DNA of 57,648 bases. Source: Candidatus Nitricoxidireducens bremensis. Its GTDB lineage: Bacteria; Pseudomonadota; Gammaproteobacteria; Burkholderiales; Rhodocyclaceae. The notes below the pieces were generated by a model. That model ran no database searches. It was not told where the DNA came from and saw nothing but the letters and a program-made list of their open reading frames with translations. Positions 1 through 7,343 of this stretch are shown here, one piece after another. The first letter of the stretch is position 1. Every line of letters starts with the position of its first letter. Both the position numbers and the translations under genes were made by a program. Location of the stretch: assembly GCA_030247725.1 (NCBI GenBank), contig JAOTRT010000017.1:1-57648 (forward strand), in the 5' to 3' direction.

Positions 1-19
1 TTGATTTTTTCTACCCGCT

Positions 20-700
20 CTATTTCGGCGATCCGCCGGGAATAATCGGAATGGGGGGCTTGGGTCCGCTTGAGTACTGGGGACATCGCTCCTGCGGCAA
101 CGGGTCCCTCAGAATGGTCTTGTATTCGGGTTGCCGATAATCCTCGTAAAGCCGCTTGATCGCCTCGGCAGAAACGACCGAGCCTCCAGCCTTTAGGGCC
201 GCATGATCGGGAGACGATGGAATCAAGTTTGGAGTTTTGATCTCATCAGGCAATTCCTTCAGCGAAATTCTCAGCCATTCCCTCCCGTCGTATCTAAAGA
301 CGACATAGGGTGGATTAGGCCTTCCCCATTTGTTGTAGGAAAAACAACCAGCCGGCATTCCCATTACATATGGAACGCCCTTGAATATATCGAGCAGCTT
401 GAGGTTGAAGTTGGCTCCGCCCACATCCTCGGAGAACTTGTCCTGCCAGACTATCTTTCCATGCGCATCCGGCATATCAAAGCTCAGGCTCTGCTGTTTG
501 ATCGGCGGCTCCTGCCCGATCTCGTGCCGCCCGCCACGCTCGACCTCCCGCGTCGCAATGATCCTGCTGCCGTCATGTAGCAGCACTTCCTCCTTCCAGC
601 TCGTGCCGCCTGGCCCAAACAGCCCAGCCATCGCGTTCATGCTCATGCCCATTGCCAGTGCTATCGCTAGAACTCTCAATGAAATCGATTTTTCGTTCAT
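20..700 (-). CDS. Secreted protein of unknown function
   Basis: The reading frame is open further upstream, but the start at 700 is preferred. It has GGAGG about 8 bases upstream and begins a typical signal peptide (MNEKSISLRVLAIALAMG, then MSMNAMAG with an AMA-G cleavage site). The mature part, about 200 residues, has no motif I recognise. It is rich in charged residues and proline, ends in a Pro/Gly-rich tail (PKPPIPIIPGG), and contains a single pair of widely spaced cysteines. It stands alone, with its 5' end facing 110 bases of non-coding sequence. It is probably periplasmic or surface exposed. The gene is well supported; the function is unknown. Confidence 0.7.
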   Translation of the reverse strand: MNEKSISLRVLAIALAMGMSMNAMAGLFGPGGTSWKEEVLLHDGSRIIATREVERGGRHEIGQEPPIKQQSLSFDMPDAHGKIVWQDKFSEDVGGANFNLKLLDIFKGVPYVMGMPAGCFSYNKWGRPNPPYVVFRYDGREWLRISLKELPDEIKTPNLIPSSPDHAALKAGGSVVSAEAIKRLYEDYRQPEYKTILRDPLPQERCPQYSSGPKPPIPIIPGGSPK

Positions 701-813
701 GCTGCCATCCTCCACCAAAAACTTCTCACCGCCCGGTCGGAGCCATACAGGAATGACATCCGCATCCAACTCATCCTCATTCCCCCTCAGAATCCCAATG
801 CCTTATTACCCCC

Positions 814-1044
814 CTACCCCACCGGCGCAATCCTCTCGATCAACTCCAGCGCACTCATCCTCCCCGCATCGCCGAACTCGAAGGCCTCCACGTCGCCGCC
901 CATGCTGCCGAGGATCGCCACCATGCGCCGGCCGCAGTAGATGAACAGGTACTGGCCGTCGTGGCTCGGTTCGACCCGCATGTCCGCCAGGGTGGCGCCC
1001 GGGTCCAGGCGCACCGCCTTGCCGTCGCTTTGCATGCCGCTCAT
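814..1044 (-). CDS. Small hypothetical protein next to the ABC remnant
   Basis: A 76-residue protein beginning MSGMQSDGKAVRLDPG. Its ATG overlaps the TGA of the upstream ABC-transporter remnant (ATGA at 1041-1044), so the two were translationally coupled. The sequence alternates short hydrophobic strands (QYLFIYCGRRMVAIL) with an acidic stretch and a helical C-terminus (SALELIERI). I do not recognise the family. The coupling suggests an accessory protein of the lost type I secretion system, but that is inference. It may now be expressed from a decayed operon. Confidence 0.5.
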   Translation of the reverse strand: MSGMQSDGKAVRLDPGATLADMRVEPSHDGQYLFIYCGRRMVAILGSMGGDVEAFEFGDAGRMSALELIERIAPVG

Positions 1045-1562
1045 TCCGTCACCTCCCGGTCGTCCGCTTCCACCCGGCCCATGGCCGCCACGCCCTGCTG
1101 GCCGCCGAAGTTCACCACATCGTCCACCTGCAGGCCCCGCGGCACTTGGTGGGTGATGAACAGCATGGTCACCTGCCCCTTGAGCTTGTTGATGGTCTTG
1201 GCGAAATGCTCGGCCGTGTGCTGGTCCAGGTTCGACACCGCTTCGTCGAAAACCAGCACCCTGGGCCGCTTGAGCAGCGCCCTCGCGATGGCGAGACGCT
1301 GGCGCTGGCCGCCGGAGAGGCCGACGCCCCGCTCGCCGATCTCGGTCTGGTAGCCGTCGGGCAGCTTGTCGATGACTTCGTGGATTTCGGCGGCCTTGCA
1401 GGCCTGGATCACGTCGTCGAAGCTGGCGTGGGGATGGGGCGACGGATGCTGGCCCGCCACGAGGCCCCCATCGAAGGGAATGCGATAGAGATTGCACAGG
1501 CTCCCCGGCAGCCACAGCAAGGCGCCGCTGTCGATGGGTTCCGCCAGATGGTCCGCTTCCAT
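1041..1562 (-). pseudogene. Remnant of a type I secretion ABC transporter ATPase
   Basis: The last 130 codons (1041-1433) read as the C-terminal half of an HlyB/peptidase-type ABC exporter ATPase. They contain a helical subdomain (ASFDDVIQACKAAEIHEVI), the signature LSGGQRQRLAIARALL, Walker B VLVFDEAVSNLD and an H-loop (FITHQ). Everything upstream is missing: no Walker A, no transmembrane domain and no peptidase domain. The codons before 1433, although open to 1715, do not resemble the family. A complete exporter of this type is usually over 550 residues. This is therefore a 5'-truncated gene that cannot bind ATP. The ATG at 1562 is only the nearest plausible in-frame start. The small gene 814-1044 overlaps its stop. 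Confidence 0.7.
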
Positions 1563-1867
1563 AACCTCTTTTCCGCTTGCAGAAACCCGGCAGGGCAAGG
1601 CCCGGCCGGGTGCTGTTGCCGTTGGGTGGCGCGGATAGGGGCGTTCGGCGCTGAGCTTTTTTATTTGTGGCCGTGCCCAAGGGTCATGGATGGGCGCCTC
1701 CCTGGCGCAGCGCATCTCGTTCGAGCCGGCGGTTTTGATTGCCCGCGCATCCTACAGAACCATGACGGGCGGTCAATATGCCGAAATGGATAGTCAATAT
1801 GACCTTTGGCCTATGCTATGGGCCTAACACCCAACTTGGGCGAGAGCCTGCGGCGTTGCCAGTGCCA

Positions 1868-2458
1868 TCAGCCGCGGCAACGGGCCGCCAGCCCGGGCGT
1901 TTCCCGGCCCGCCTGGGCGAGCCAGGCGCCCAGTTCGCCCGCCAGTTCCTGCACGGCGCCGGCCGCCGCCTCGACGCCGCCGCGGGCGTCGGCGCTTTGT
2001 GCCGGGCGCAGGATGGAGAAGGCCTTGCGCGCCAGCACGGCGTCGCCGCGCGGCGTTGCCAGGGCGGCGCGGGCATCCAGCAGCACGCGGCTCACGGCCG
2101 GGGCGTCGAACACCTGGGCCAGTTCGTCCAGCTCGATCCGCAGGCGGCAGCCGGTCGTGGCGCCGGGCTGGCGGTTGAGGGCCCGTTCCAGCAACTCGGC
2201 CGGCGGCGCCGCCCAGCGGCTTTCGTTGTAGGCCTGGCGCCGCAGGGGATCGGCGTACTGCAGCCGGTATTGCAGGGCCGTGCCGGCCAGCCAGGACGGC
2301 GCCGTCACCTCGACGCTCCCCAGGGCCAGGTCGGCGGGTCGCCAGACCAGGGCGGCGCTGCCCAGGTCGAAGCGGGCGCTTTCGACCTGGCGCACGTTGC
2401 CGACACAGCCGGCGAGCAGGAAAAGGCTGAGCAGGATGATGGGCAGGCGCATGGTCAT
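1868..2458 (-). CDS. ABC-type transport auxiliary lipoprotein (PqiC/MlaB-operon type)
   Basis: A 196-residue lipoprotein. The N-terminus MTMRLPIILLSLFLLAGC is a signal peptide with a lipobox (LAGC), so the mature protein is lipid-anchored in the periplasm. The rest fits the ABC_trans_aux family found beside MCE proteins: strand-rich, with a YNESRWAAPPAELLERAL motif typical of these proteins, followed by a long helix. The ATG overlaps the TGA of the MCE gene (ATGA), so the two are coupled. The likely role is to couple the MCE protein to the outer membrane in phospholipid transport across the envelope. The family assignment is firm; the substrate is inferred from the operon. Confidence 0.8.
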   Translation of the reverse strand: MTMRLPIILLSLFLLAGCVGNVRQVESARFDLGSAALVWRPADLALGSVEVTAPSWLAGTALQYRLQYADPLRRQAYNESRWAAPPAELLERALNRQPGATTGCRLRIELDELAQVFDAPAVSRVLLDARAALATPRGDAVLARKAFSILRPAQSADARGGVEAAAGAVQELAGELGAWLAQAGRETPGLAARCRG

Positions 2459-3396
2459 TTCTCCGTGGTGGCGGGTGCGGCGAAGCCCGGTTCGCCGGGC
2501 CCCGGCCGGGCGGCGCCCTTGCCGAAGACCAGGGCCTGGGGGGATTCCTCCAGGGTTTCGAGGATGCGGGCGAGCTGGCGGGAACTGGCGTTCACGTCCT
2601 TGAGCAGGGCGTTAAGCTGGGGCAGCGTGGAGGCGGCCACCTCGCCGCCGGCGTCCCCCGCCACCTTCTCCAGGCGACCGGCCAGGGCCGTCATGGACTT
2701 CACCATCTCCCGCGCCTCGGCCGTGAGGGGCGCCGCCTCGCCGGCGGTCTTCTCCAGGTGGGCGAGGATGCCCTGAAGGCGCCGGAGGTTTTCGGCCGAG
2801 AGGGCCTCGCGCAGGGCCGCCACCACCTGGGGCATCTGACGCAAGCCCTCGGAGGCCGCGGCCACGTTCTCCAGGGTGCGCGTGAGGTTCTGGGCATTGC
2901 GCTCGTCCAGCAACCGGGAGAGCCGCGTGGTCAGCCCGGCGATCTGGCCGACGATGTCGCCGGCCTTTTCGCCGAGGGAATCGAACAGCGTCGGCTTCAT
3001 GGCGATGCGTGGCGCCGCCGGGCCGTCGGGATCGAGGAACTCCTTGCTCGTGCCGTCGTCCTCCAACTGGACATAGGCGAGACCCGTGATGCCCTGGTAG
3101 CCGAGCTGGGCCGTCGTCGCCCGGGTCAGCTTGTAGCGCTCTTCGATGCCGATCTTCACGAGGATGATGCGCGGGTCGGCCGGGTCCGGCTCGATGCTCT
3201 CCACCTTGCCGGCGCGGATGCCGCGATAGCGCACCTGGGCCTGGACGTTGAGGCCGGTGACGTTGCGGCGCGTCTCCAGCACATAGGTATCGACGCTCTC
3301 GCGCTTGCCGCCGAGGAACCAGAGGGCCAGCGCCGTGGCGATGCCCAGCACCAGCACGAAGATGCCGGCGACGAGCGCGTGGGATCGGTTTTCCAT
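2455..3396 (-). CDS. MCE-domain lipid-transport protein (MlaD-like)
   Basis: A 313-residue protein with one N-terminal membrane anchor (residues about 7-27, LVAGIFVLVLGIATALALWF). An MCE domain follows (about 35-120) with the typical NVTGLNVQAQVRYRGIRAGKV segment. A long helical region with MlaD/PqiB-like spacing makes up the remainder and probably forms a periplasmic tunnel or needle. The start has GGAG 8 bases upstream. It belongs with the permease and ATPase genes upstream and the coupled lipoprotein downstream, but a palindromic element of about 270 bases lies between it and the ATPase gene. Known MCE proteins bind lipids and shuttle them between the membranes. It is longer than E. coli MlaD (183 residues). 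Confidence 0.88.
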   Translation of the reverse strand: MENRSHALVAGIFVLVLGIATALALWFLGGKRESVDTYVLETRRNVTGLNVQAQVRYRGIRAGKVESIEPDPADPRIILVKIGIEERYKLTRATTAQLGYQGITGLAYVQLEDDGTSKEFLDPDGPAAPRIAMKPTLFDSLGEKAGDIVGQIAGLTTRLSRLLDERNAQNLTRTLENVAAASEGLRQMPQVVAALREALSAENLRRLQGILAHLEKTAGEAAPLTAEAREMVKSMTALAGRLEKVAGDAGGEVAASTLPQLNALLKDVNASSRQLARILETLEESPQALVFGKGAARPGPGEPGFAAPATTEK

Positions 3397-3451
3397 ATCA
3401 GTTGCTCCGTGACGCTGTGCGCCTTCCGCGACGCATGAAACGAGGGTATTG

Positions 3452-3722
3452 GGTGCGCGCCAAGGACGGCGGGTATCCGACTCCCTCCATGTCCCCCGGG
3501 CCGAAAGAGCACCGGCCCTCCTCCTTTACTTGCGGGAGTCGGATACCCGCCATCCTTGGCTGGATACGCTGGTGCAGCCTGACCGCCAAACCTCCATGGC
3601 TTGATCCGCTCGGGCCGGTGGGGTGTCCTGCTCCGCGTAAGTAAAGAAGGAGGAGCCGGCCGCAGGCCGGCGACGGGTGACATGGAGCGGGGCAGGGCAC
3701 CCCGCCGGCCCGAGCGCGCACC
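3452..3722. repeat. MITE-like palindromic element inside the mla-type operon
   Basis: The 360-base gap between the ATPase and MCE genes is filled by nested inverted repeats. The arms at 3459-3485 and 3534-3560 match over 27 bases with one mismatch. Those at 3607-3634 and 3689-3716 match over 28 bases with three mismatches. Those at 3512-3531 and 3639-3659 match over about 20 bases with one indel. Short outer ends GGTGCGCGC (3452-3460) and GCGCGCACC (3714-3722) bound the whole. No convincing coding frame is present. The structure suggests a non-autonomous mobile element or a composite of REP-like units. As RNA it would fold into several strong hairpins and could uncouple the two halves of the operon. 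Confidence 0.7.
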
Positions 3723-3756
3723 ACAGCCGATTCGATGAAGTGTTTCATCCTAGCCC

Positions 3757-4530
3757 CTAACAATGATGTTTCACGTTCTGCAGCGCCCGCGCACTGCGTT
3801 CCGAAAGGAAGAAGTTGCGGATGAAGGGATGGTCCATGCGGATCACCGCGTCGACACTGTCGTAGGCGACGATGTGCTGGTCGGCCAGCACCGCGACGCG
3901 GGTGGACAGGCCCGCCAGGGTGTCCAGGTCGTGTGTCACCAGCACCACCGTCAGGCCCAGCTCTTCGCCGAGCATGCGGATCAGGCGCACGAAGCTGTCG
4001 GAGCGGTCCGGGTCGAGGCCGGCGGTGGGCTCGTCCAGCAGCAGCAGCTCGGGCTCCAGGGCCAGGGCGCGAGCCAGGGCGACGCGCTTGATCATGCCGC
4101 CGGACAGCTCCGCCGGCATCAGGCGTCCGTGGCGCGGCAGCAGTTCCACCATGGCCAGCTTGAGCATGACGAGATCGTGGATCACCCCCTCGTCGAAGCG
4201 CCCCAGCTCCCGCAGGGGGAAGGCGATGTTGTCGAAGACGCTGAAGGCCGAGAACAGGGCGCCGTGCTGGAACAGCACGCCGAAGCGCTGGCGCAGGGCG
4301 CGCTCCCGCGCCACACCGCCGCCGAACAGGGGCTCGCCGAAGAGCAGTATCTCGCCCTCGGTGGGCGACAGCAGGCCCACCATCTGGCGCAGCAGCGTGG
4401 TCTTGCCGCTGCCGGAACCGCCCACCAGGGAAACCATCTCGCCCTGCTCGATGTCGAGGTCGAGGCGATGATGTATCCAGGTCTCGCCGAAGCGCGTGGA
4501 CAGGTTGCGGATGGAGATCACCGGGCTCAT
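3757..4530 (-). CDS. mlaF: ABC transporter ATPase, phospholipid transport (MlaF-like)
   Basis: A 257-residue ATP-binding subunit. Walker A (GGSGSGKTTL), Q-loop (LFQHGALF), signature ELSGGMIKRVALARAL, Walker B LLLLDEPTAGLDP and the H-loop (VTHDLDT) are all intact. The LSGGM form of the signature and the LFQHGALFSAFSVFDNIAFPL segment are characteristic of the MlaF/Ttg2A group. The ATG overlaps the permease TGA (ATGA at 4527-4530), so translation is coupled. It energises the MlaE-like permease at the inner membrane. The group assignment is strong. Use of the E. coli gene name is by family, since the operon layout differs from the E. coli mlaFEDCB order. Confidence 0.88.
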   Translation of the reverse strand: MSPVISIRNLSTRFGETWIHHRLDLDIEQGEMVSLVGGSGSGKTTLLRQMVGLLSPTEGEILLFGEPLFGGGVARERALRQRFGVLFQHGALFSAFSVFDNIAFPLRELGRFDEGVIHDLVMLKLAMVELLPRHGRLMPAELSGGMIKRVALARALALEPELLLLDEPTAGLDPDRSDSFVRLIRMLGEELGLTVVLVTHDLDTLAGLSTRVAVLADQHIVAYDSVDAVIRMDHPFIRNFFLSERSARALQNVKHHC

Positions 4531-5651
4531 CGAGGCAATCCGATCTCGCGCGTGAAAATGGCGAAAATGGCGTCGAGCAGGATGACGATGGTGATGGCGC
4601 TGACCACCGAGGCCGTGGTGTTGGCCGACAGGCTCTCGGTGTTGGGCCGCACGCGCAGGCCGAAGTGGCAGGCCACCAGGGCGATGAAGGCACCGAAGAC
4701 GACGCCCTTGGCGAGGCCGATCCACAGGTTGGCCACCGGCACCGCCCGCGGCAGCTGGTGGATGAAGAAGCCGTAACCGATGTCGAGCTGGAGCTGGGCG
4801 GCCACCATGCCGCCGAGCAGGGCGATGGCGGTGGTCCACAGCACCAGCAGCGGCATCACCAGGGCGAGGGCCGCCACCTTGGGGAACACCAGGCGCAGGC
4901 TGCTCGGCACGCCCATGGTGGCGAGGGCGTCGATCTCCTCGGTGACGCGCATGACGCCGAGCTGGGCCGTCATGGCCGAACCGGAACGCCCGGCCACCAG
5001 CACCGCCACCAGCACCGGGCCGAGTTCGCGGATGATGCCGAGTCCGAGGATGTTGACGATGAAGATGTCGGCGCCGAACTGCTTGAGCTGCAGGGCCGAC
5101 AGGTAGGAGAGCACGATGCCGATGAGGAAGCCCACCAGCGCCGTCACCGGCATCGCCCGCACGCCGCTCTTGTAGATGTTGGCGGAGATCTCGCGCCGGG
5201 GCAGGTCCCGCGGCAGGCGCAGCAGATGCAGCAGGTCCAGCCAGATCTGGCCCACGAGGGCGACGAAATCCACCAGGTGGCGCAGGAAGCCGATGGTGGC
5301 GCTGCCGACGCGGATCACCCATTCGAAGGGCGACTGGGGCACGGCGAGCATATGGCCGTGGCCGTCCGCCGCGGCGAGACGCTCGAAGATGCGCTGGTGT
5401 TCCGGCCGCACCAGCAGCAGGCCGGGCAGGGTCCGCCCCCAGGCGCGCCACAGCAGCATGGCGCCGGCGCTGTCAAGGGCATCGACGGCCATGCCGTCCC
5501 AGGTGGTGCCGGGCAGGCCGGCCACCCCGTCGAGCTGCCGCGCGACGGCGGCCATTTCGGTAGCCAGGGCAGCGACGGTCCAGCGGCCGGCCAGGCGCAC
5601 CAGGCGGCCCCCCTCGGCGCGTTCGACGACGTCGATGCGGGCAACCGTCAT
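4527..5651 (-). CDS. mlaE: MlaE-type permease with N-terminal STAS-like domain
   Basis: A 374-residue membrane protein. Residues about 1-110 look like a STAS/MlaB-like domain (VRLAGRWTVAAL near the start, DSAGAMLLWRA further on). The MlaE/DUF140 permease with about five membrane segments follows, including the conserved GLGIIRELGPVLVAVLVAGR and SAMTAQLGVMRVTEEIDAL stretches. In E. coli the STAS partner MlaB is a separate protein, whereas here it appears fused. AAGGAG lies 5-6 bases before the ATG. It is the first gene of the permease-ATPase pair, 51 bases after the ppx stop and on the same strand, so it may share the ppx transcript. Confidence 0.87.
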   Translation of the reverse strand: MTVARIDVVERAEGGRLVRLAGRWTVAALATEMAAVARQLDGVAGLPGTTWDGMAVDALDSAGAMLLWRAWGRTLPGLLLVRPEHQRIFERLAAADGHGHMLAVPQSPFEWVIRVGSATIGFLRHLVDFVALVGQIWLDLLHLLRLPRDLPRREISANIYKSGVRAMPVTALVGFLIGIVLSYLSALQLKQFGADIFIVNILGLGIIRELGPVLVAVLVAGRSGSAMTAQLGVMRVTEEIDALATMGVPSSLRLVFPKVAALALVMPLLVLWTTAIALLGGMVAAQLQLDIGYGFFIHQLPRAVPVANLWIGLAKGVVFGAFIALVACHFGLRVRPNTESLSANTTASVVSAITIVILLDAIFAIFTREIGLPR

Positions 5652-5702
5652 GGGCGCTCCTTCGGGGACAGGGAAGCGGCGCCGGTCATCGCGGTGGAGG
5701 CT

Positions 5703-7190
5703 TCATCGCCGCTTGCGCAGCCGCAGGTCGGAGCCGAGGGCCGCCCACTGGCCGGCTTCGTCCGCCAGGGCGGCGGCGGTCAGGGGCGAGGCTTCGAGCC
5801 AGTCGGTATCCACGGCAAGCTCGAAGCCCTTGGCCGTCACCGCCGCCGTCAGCGGGGCCTCGACGCCGTCGTCGCGGGAGCGGTGCAGCAGGGCGGCGAT
5901 GCGCAGGGCGAAGATCAGCTTCCAGTCGGCCGCCTCCCGCGTCGTCGCCTGCACCCGCTCCAGCTTGCCGCGATGGGCGAGGACGATGCGCGCCAGCCGC
6001 TGCTGGTCCCGCTTCGAGAAGCCCGGCATGTCGGCGTTGTCGAGGATGTAGGCGCTGTGCTTGTGGTAGCTGGAATGGGCCACGGAGATACCGATCTCAT
6101 GAAGACGGGCCGCCCATTCCAGGAACTGGGCATCGCCGCCGTCTTCCGCCGCCGGCGCAAGCTCGGCCAGCAGGCGCATGGCGGTACGCGAGACCCGCGC
6201 CGCCTGACGCCGATCCACCTCGTAGCGGGTCATGAACTGTTCCACAGTCGCCTCGCGCAGGTCCTCGTGGTGGTAGCGGCCCAGCAGGTCGTAGAGCACG
6301 CCGAGGCGCAGGGCGCCTTCCGAGAAGGTCATGCGCTCCAGGCCGAACTCGCGGAACACGGCGGACATGATGGCGACGCCGCCGGCCAGCACCGGCACCC
6401 GGTCGGGACGCATGCCTTCGAGCGCCAGCTTGGCGGCGTTGCCCGCCTCCACCAGCCGGGCGCGCAGCCGGTCCAGTCCCTCCCGCGTGATGCCGGTGGC
6501 GCCGCCGGAATTGAAGCCGTTCATCTCCAGCAGGTCCACGATGGCCTTGGCCGTGCCCGAGGAGCCGACGGCCTCCTCCCAGCCCGCGTCCTGGTAGGCA
6601 TGGACGATGGTCTGCAACTCCTTGCGCGCCGCCAGCTCGGCCTCCTTCATGCTCTTCTTGCCGACGGCGCCGCCGGGGAAATGGCGCAGGGAGAAGCTGA
6701 CGCAGCCCATGTAGAGGGATTCCAGCAGGCGCGGCTGGAAGTTGCGGCCGACGATGAATTCGGTGGAGCCGCCGCCGATGTCCACCACGAGCTGCTGGGT
6801 CTGGGGATTGGGCAGCGTATGGGCAACGCCGAGATAGATGAGGCGCGCCTCCTCCCGGCCGGCGATGACCTCGATGGGAAAGCCGAGGGCCGCCTCGGCC
6901 TGGGAAAGGAACTGGGGGGCGTTCTTCGCCACCCGCAGGGTATTGGTGGCGACGGCCCGCACGGCACCGGCGTCGAAGCCCCGCAGCAGTTCACCGAAGC
7001 GTGCCAGGGCGTCGATCCCGCGCAGCTGGGAGGCGCCGTCGAGGATCTTTTCCTTCGTCAGGCCGGAGGCCAGGCGCACCGCCTCCTTGAGGCCGTCGAG
7101 GGGATAGATCTGGTTGCCGACGATGCGCCCCACCTGCAGGCGGAAACTGTTGGAACCGAGATCGACGGCGGCGATGAGTTCGTAGGCCAA
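5703..7190 (-). CDS. ppx: Exopolyphosphatase / guanosine pentaphosphate phosphatase (Ppx/GppA)
   Basis: A 495-residue protein of the Ppx/GppA family. The ASKHA-fold phosphate-binding motifs are present: AAVDLGSNSFRLQVGR at the N-terminus, TNTLRVAKN, and VVDIGGGSTEFIVG in the middle. A C-terminal helical domain follows, carrying HEIGISVAHSSYHKHSAY. The start is TTG at 7188-7190, with AGGGGAA 7 bases upstream. No ATG nearby would preserve the conserved LGSNSFRL context so well. It hydrolyses polyphosphate from the ends, and possibly pppGpp. It is divergent from ppk1, which makes the polymer, and relA lies just beyond, so this is a polyphosphate/stringent-response block. Confidence 0.92.
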   Translation of the reverse strand: MAYELIAAVDLGSNSFRLQVGRIVGNQIYPLDGLKEAVRLASGLTKEKILDGASQLRGIDALARFGELLRGFDAGAVRAVATNTLRVAKNAPQFLSQAEAALGFPIEVIAGREEARLIYLGVAHTLPNPQTQQLVVDIGGGSTEFIVGRNFQPRLLESLYMGCVSFSLRHFPGGAVGKKSMKEAELAARKELQTIVHAYQDAGWEEAVGSSGTAKAIVDLLEMNGFNSGGATGITREGLDRLRARLVEAGNAAKLALEGMRPDRVPVLAGGVAIMSAVFREFGLERMTFSEGALRLGVLYDLLGRYHHEDLREATVEQFMTRYEVDRRQAARVSRTAMRLLAELAPAAEDGGDAQFLEWAARLHEIGISVAHSSYHKHSAYILDNADMPGFSKRDQQRLARIVLAHRGKLERVQATTREAADWKLIFALRIAALLHRSRDDGVEAPLTAAVTAKGFELAVDTDWLEASPLTAAALADEAGQWAALGSDLRLRKRR

Positions 7191-7273
7191 GGCGTATTCC
7201 CCTAAAGAACGGCGATTCTATTCCATGGCACCGGCCCGGCAGGCGACTTGCGGAACCGGGGCGGAATGCCGTA

Positions 7274-7291
7274 CTGTCATGATTCCGCAAT
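7274..7291 (+). promoter_or_regulatory. Possible Pho-box-like site in the ppx-ppk1 divergent region
   Basis: CTGTCAT followed by GATT and CCGCAAT has the 7-4-7 spacing of a PhoB box. The first half is a perfect consensus half-site, while the second half keeps only four of seven positions. It lies between the divergent ppx and ppk1 starts, about 50 bases before the ppk1 ATG, where phosphate-starvation control would make sense. The weak second half keeps the confidence low. Confidence 0.3.
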
Positions 7292-7343
7292 ATTCGATGG
7301 GGAGAATCGGCCGCCCCCCGCAGCCCCGGAGACGGACCGATCG

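Noticed and set aside
4665..7205. 846-codon open frame on the plus strand over mlaE and ppx
   Set aside because: It is antisense to two well-supported genes, with His/Gln/Gly-rich low-complexity translation.
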